Shown here piece by piece: positions 7,209-9,617 of a stretch of DNA of 9,617 nucleotides. The notes beneath the pieces were generated by a model. The model did no database searches and was not told the DNA's origin. It saw only the letters and a program-made list of their open reading frames with translations. Source of the DNA: Gammaproteobacteria bacterium (GTDB lineage Bacteria > Pseudomonadota > Gammaproteobacteria > Pseudomonadales > Azotimanducaceae); the NCBI GenBank assembly GCA_026706425.1, contig JAPOYW010000187.1, positions 1-9,617 on the forward strand, given 5' to 3'. Positions within the stretch are counted from its first letter, which is position 1. Each line of letters opens with the position of its first letter. A program made the translations under genes and the position numbers.

Positions 7209-8622
7209 TTAGTCTCGAACCGGAGCGGGCACGTTGATTTCCGGAAGGTTCCGGGCGAGTTGATCAATAACCTCGCGATATTCGTCCGCGACGGGAGCGA
7301 AGGCAAGATTGGTCCACTCGTTCGGATCCACGTCGTGGTCGTAGAGCTCTTCGGTCCCGTCGTGGTAGCGGATGTATCGCCAGCGTTCGGTGCGTATCGA
7401 GTGATTCTGAAAGCCATAGGTGCTGACCGCCGCCCGAGGCCAGGGTAGGTCCGGCTCCCGCAGCAACGCCTCGATGGATTGCCCATCCATACCCTCGCGT
7501 GGCTCGAGACCCGCGAGTTCGACCAGTGTTGGATACAGATCCAGAAGGCTGACGACGCGGTCACTGCGGACATTGCTGCCAAACCCAGGCGCCGAGATCA
7601 CCAGCGTTGCCCGGAGGCCGTCCTCCCACAGCGTGTGCTTGCGCCAGTGTTCCTTCTGCCCGAGATGGTAGCCGTGATCTCCCCAGAGCACGACGATCGT
7701 ATTGTCGGCTGGGGTGAATTCGCCAGTGCATCAAGAACTTTCCCGACCTGCGCGTCGGCAAACGTGATGCTTGCGAGGTAGCCCTGCACGGCCGGGCGCC
7801 ACTGGTTGTAGCGAAGTGCGTTGGCATGGTCGCCGCCTTCCGCCGCGTGGTTGCGGTTGTTCGAAGTGTCCAATACCTGGACCGCAAGCCTGCGGCCGAA
7901 GGGCGGTATGTCGGCGAGATCATTTTCGATCACCGTCGGCAGTACCACCGACTCCAGCGGGTGCATTTCGAAATAACGTTGAGGGACATTCCAAGACAAA
8001 TGCGGCTTGTAGGTGCCATAGGCGACGAAAATGGTCTTTCGTGCTCACCCTTGAGCTCGGTGACGATACGATCGGCAATCCTGGCGTCGGACATCGCGCT
8101 GTCGGAAGTCGATGGCCCCCAGGGTGCCCACATGCCGGTTTGCGGAGTCTTCTTTCCCTCGGCCGTCTTCTGTTCGGGCCCCTTCGACTTTTTTTCGGCG
8201 GGGAAATACTCGTCCCAGGCTTCCCCATCCTCCGGGCCGCGATGGAAGATCTTCCCGCCTCCTTTGACGGTATAGCCATTCTGGCGAAAGTAATGCGGCA
8301 GCGTGATGGCATCCGGTAGCTGCTCGCGAAGCGTCTCGAAATTGCCGTAGATACCCGAGTGCGCCGGCATGACACCCGTGAGCAGGCTGACCCGCGACGG
8401 ATTGCACAGCGGTGCCGCTGCATAGGCGCGAGAGAACGTCACTCCCCGACCGGCAAGACGGTCGATGTTCGGGGTCAAGGTTCCCGGATGCCCATCGAGA
8501 TGGCCAACCCAGTGATTCAGGTCATCGACCGCAATGAACAGGACGTTTGGCCGTTCCTGCGCCAGCGAGACTCCGACGTTGAACAGCGCCGAAATGAGCA
8601 GGAAGCGAGCGGCAGGGTTCAT
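7209..8622 (-). CDS. Type I sulfatase, iduronate-2-sulfatase-like (frameshifted twice)
   Basis: Predicted exported sulfatase removing sulfate esters, probably from glycans. A signal peptide is likely at 1-22 (MNPAARFLLISALFNVGVSLAQ spans it). DDLN at 33-36 supplies metal-binding Asp residues. The formylglycine motif C73-N-P-S-R77 lies in PLCNPSRVSLLTG, so activation by a formylglycine-generating enzyme is expected. Middle (AYGTYKPHLSWNVPQRYF) and late (LWGDHGYHLGQKEHW) stretches resemble iduronate sulfatases. The frame breaks at the AAAA at 8028-8031 and the GGGG at 7711-7714; one added base at each restores an uninterrupted 471-residue protein. The ATG overlaps the GH127 stop (ATGA), so the two genes are likely co-translated. 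It may be intact with assembly errors, or a recent pseudogene. The natural substrate is not known. Confidence 0.88.
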
Positions 8623-9617
8623 GTGGGGTCGATCGCCTCGACGTCTTCGTGGAGCACCGCGTATTCCTCCTTGTTCTGGCCCGCGTCCGCGAGGGTCACC
8701 AAGCGGAATGCCTTTTCGATGCCGTTCTGTTCGACTACTTGCGTGTAGGGGGTGTCGCCCCACCACGATTCCGGGATGCCATTTTCTTCGATTGCCGTAT
8801 CCGTGGCGAGAACCTGCGGCCCCCTCACAAAGGCAAATGAACTTCCGGTCGCGTCGCCGTCGGGAACCTGGCGAATCACCAGGGGGATCTTCACCCGCAC
8901 CCTGTCGCCCGGCGACCAGACCCGCTCAATCTCGATCAGGCGACTGGCCGAAGGGCGGTAGGTCATACCACCGACGATCGCCTCGAATCCGGGTGCCCAA
9001 GCGGGCGCTCGCAGCACGAGTGCAAACTGGGCCGTCTGTTCCAATTCCACTTCAACCTCGAAGTCGCCTCTGCGGGGATAGTCACCACTGACGCGCAGTG
9101 TGACCTTCCCCTGGTCGTTGCCGCTTGTGTAGTGCAGCACGTGCTTGCCCGGAATGTACTGCAGCAGCGCCGGCTTGCCGTTCAAGGTGCCCGACGCGAA
9201 GGTCGGGATCAATGCGATGCCCCGGGGAATGCTGCTCGAGCAGCAGGAAATCGGGGGATCGAGCTTGGCGTCGTGACCGTTGTAGTGCTTGCGTCCGACG
9301 AGGGGCACGAAGTAGGTCACTTCGCCGGTACGGGGCGACTGCGCGGCGAGGAGGGCATTGTAGGTCGTGCGCTCGAGTTCGTCGGCGTAGCGCACCTCAC
9401 CGGTCAGTTCGAGAAGGTGGCGGGTTAGCTGCAGCCAAGTCACGGTGACGCAGCCTTCTCCCGCCGCCTGGCCGGGCGGCAGCCTGTGATCCGGCGTGAA
9501 ATGCTCGTGGTAGCTGGCGGTCCCCGTGATGTAGAGACGCTTCGTCGCGATGTCGGTCCATGTGACGGCGGCGGCGATGCCGTAGCCCGTGACGACGTAG
9601 AGCCGGTCGCCGATCTT
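8619..9617 (-). CDS. GH127/DUF1680-family glycosidase (5' end beyond window)
   Basis: The visible 332 residues are the C-terminal part of a beta-L-arabinofuranosidase-type enzyme (family GH127, formerly DUF1680). In the characterised enzyme HypBA1 a zinc site is made by a Glu-x-Cys and a Cys-Cys pair, one of these cysteines being the nucleophile. Here E54-G-C56 (GEGC) and C125-C126 (ISCCSSS) occupy those places with similar spacing. Other family stretches are LTRHLLELTGEVRYADELER, TYNALLAAQ and FAFVRGPQVLA. The C-terminal half is beta-rich. No signal or start is visible because the gene begins outside. It is followed by the overlapping sulfatase gene, which suggests joint action on a sulfated glycan. 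Other glycan specificities are possible within the family. Confidence 0.87.
   Translation of the reverse strand, partial: KIGDRLYVVTGYGIAAAVTWTDIATKRLYITGTASYHEHFTPDHRLPPGQAAGEGCVTVTWLQLTRHLLELTGEVRYADELERTTYNALLAAQSPRTGEVTYFVPLVGRKHYNGHDAKLDPPISCCSSSIPRGIALIPTFASGTLNGKPALLQYIPGKHVLHYTSGNDQGKVTLRVSGDYPRRGDFEVEVELEQTAQFALVLRAPAWAPGFEAIVGGMTYRPSASRLIEIERVWSPGDRVRVKIPLVIRQVPDGDATGSSFAFVRGPQVLATDTAIEENGIPESWWGDTPYTQVVEQNGIEKAFRLVTLADAGQNKEEYAVLHEDVEAIDPT

Noticed and set aside
8623..8766. Longer sulfatase start at 8766
   Set aside because: It would overlap the GH127 gene by 148 bases and place the signal peptide inside the protein. The ATG at 8622 gives a clean signal peptide and an ATGA overlap.
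9231..9244. Perfect 14-base palindrome GCTGCTCGAGCAGC
   Set aside because: It encodes the Cys-Cys-Ser-Ser motif of the GH127 enzyme and follows from the codons used; no second copy or regulatory setting was seen.

Overview
The window looks like a chromosomal segment of a high-GC gammaproteobacterium. The order secG, tRNA-Leu(GAG), tRNA-fMet, rimP, nusA, infB, all on the minus strand, is the familiar gammaproteobacterial arrangement (in E. coli: secG-leuU-argG-metY-rimP-nusA-infB). The protein sequences agree: NusA has the tandem C-terminal acidic repeats and IF2 has a long charged N-terminal arm. The accessory genes (an Fe(II)/2-oxoglutarate dioxygenase, a sulfatase, a GH127-type glycosidase and a DUF3604 remnant) suggest a marine or host-associated, glycan-using lineage. 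That ecological reading is inference only.

Layout, right to left along the direction of transcription. At 8619-9617 (minus) is the C-terminal two thirds of a GH127/DUF1680 enzyme that runs off the right edge. It overlaps by ATGA a type I sulfatase at 7209-8622 (minus), whose reading frame is broken twice, both times at a run of four identical bases. A 5'-truncated, stop-containing DUF3604 remnant at 6497-7198 (plus) converges on the sulfatase with 10 bases between the stops. A 114-base stretch without a gene then leads to secG (6023-6382), tRNA-Leu(GAG) (5906-5992), a PhyH-type dioxygenase (4819-5781), tRNA-fMet (4655-4731), a structured leader with an intrinsic terminator (4515-4537), rimP (4011-4478), nusA (2421-3965) and infB (1-2428), which runs off the left edge about 40 codons before its usual end.

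The left two thirds is a translation and transcription core: initiator tRNA, ribosome maturation factor, transcription factor NusA and initiation factor IF2. It is probably one transcription unit started by a TATAAT promoter just upstream of tRNA-fMet and attenuated before rimP. tRNA-Leu has a promoter-like element with the same 12 bases (TATAATCCCGCG), placed over the stop codon of secG. The right third is a small carbohydrate and sulfate-ester catabolic island lying where glmM or tpiA would often be found upstream of secG.

I found no convincing undescribed system. The points most worth a second look are the clustering of all four single-base indels in 6640-8031, the exchange of genes at two positions in an otherwise conserved neighbourhood, and the repeated tRNA promoter core.
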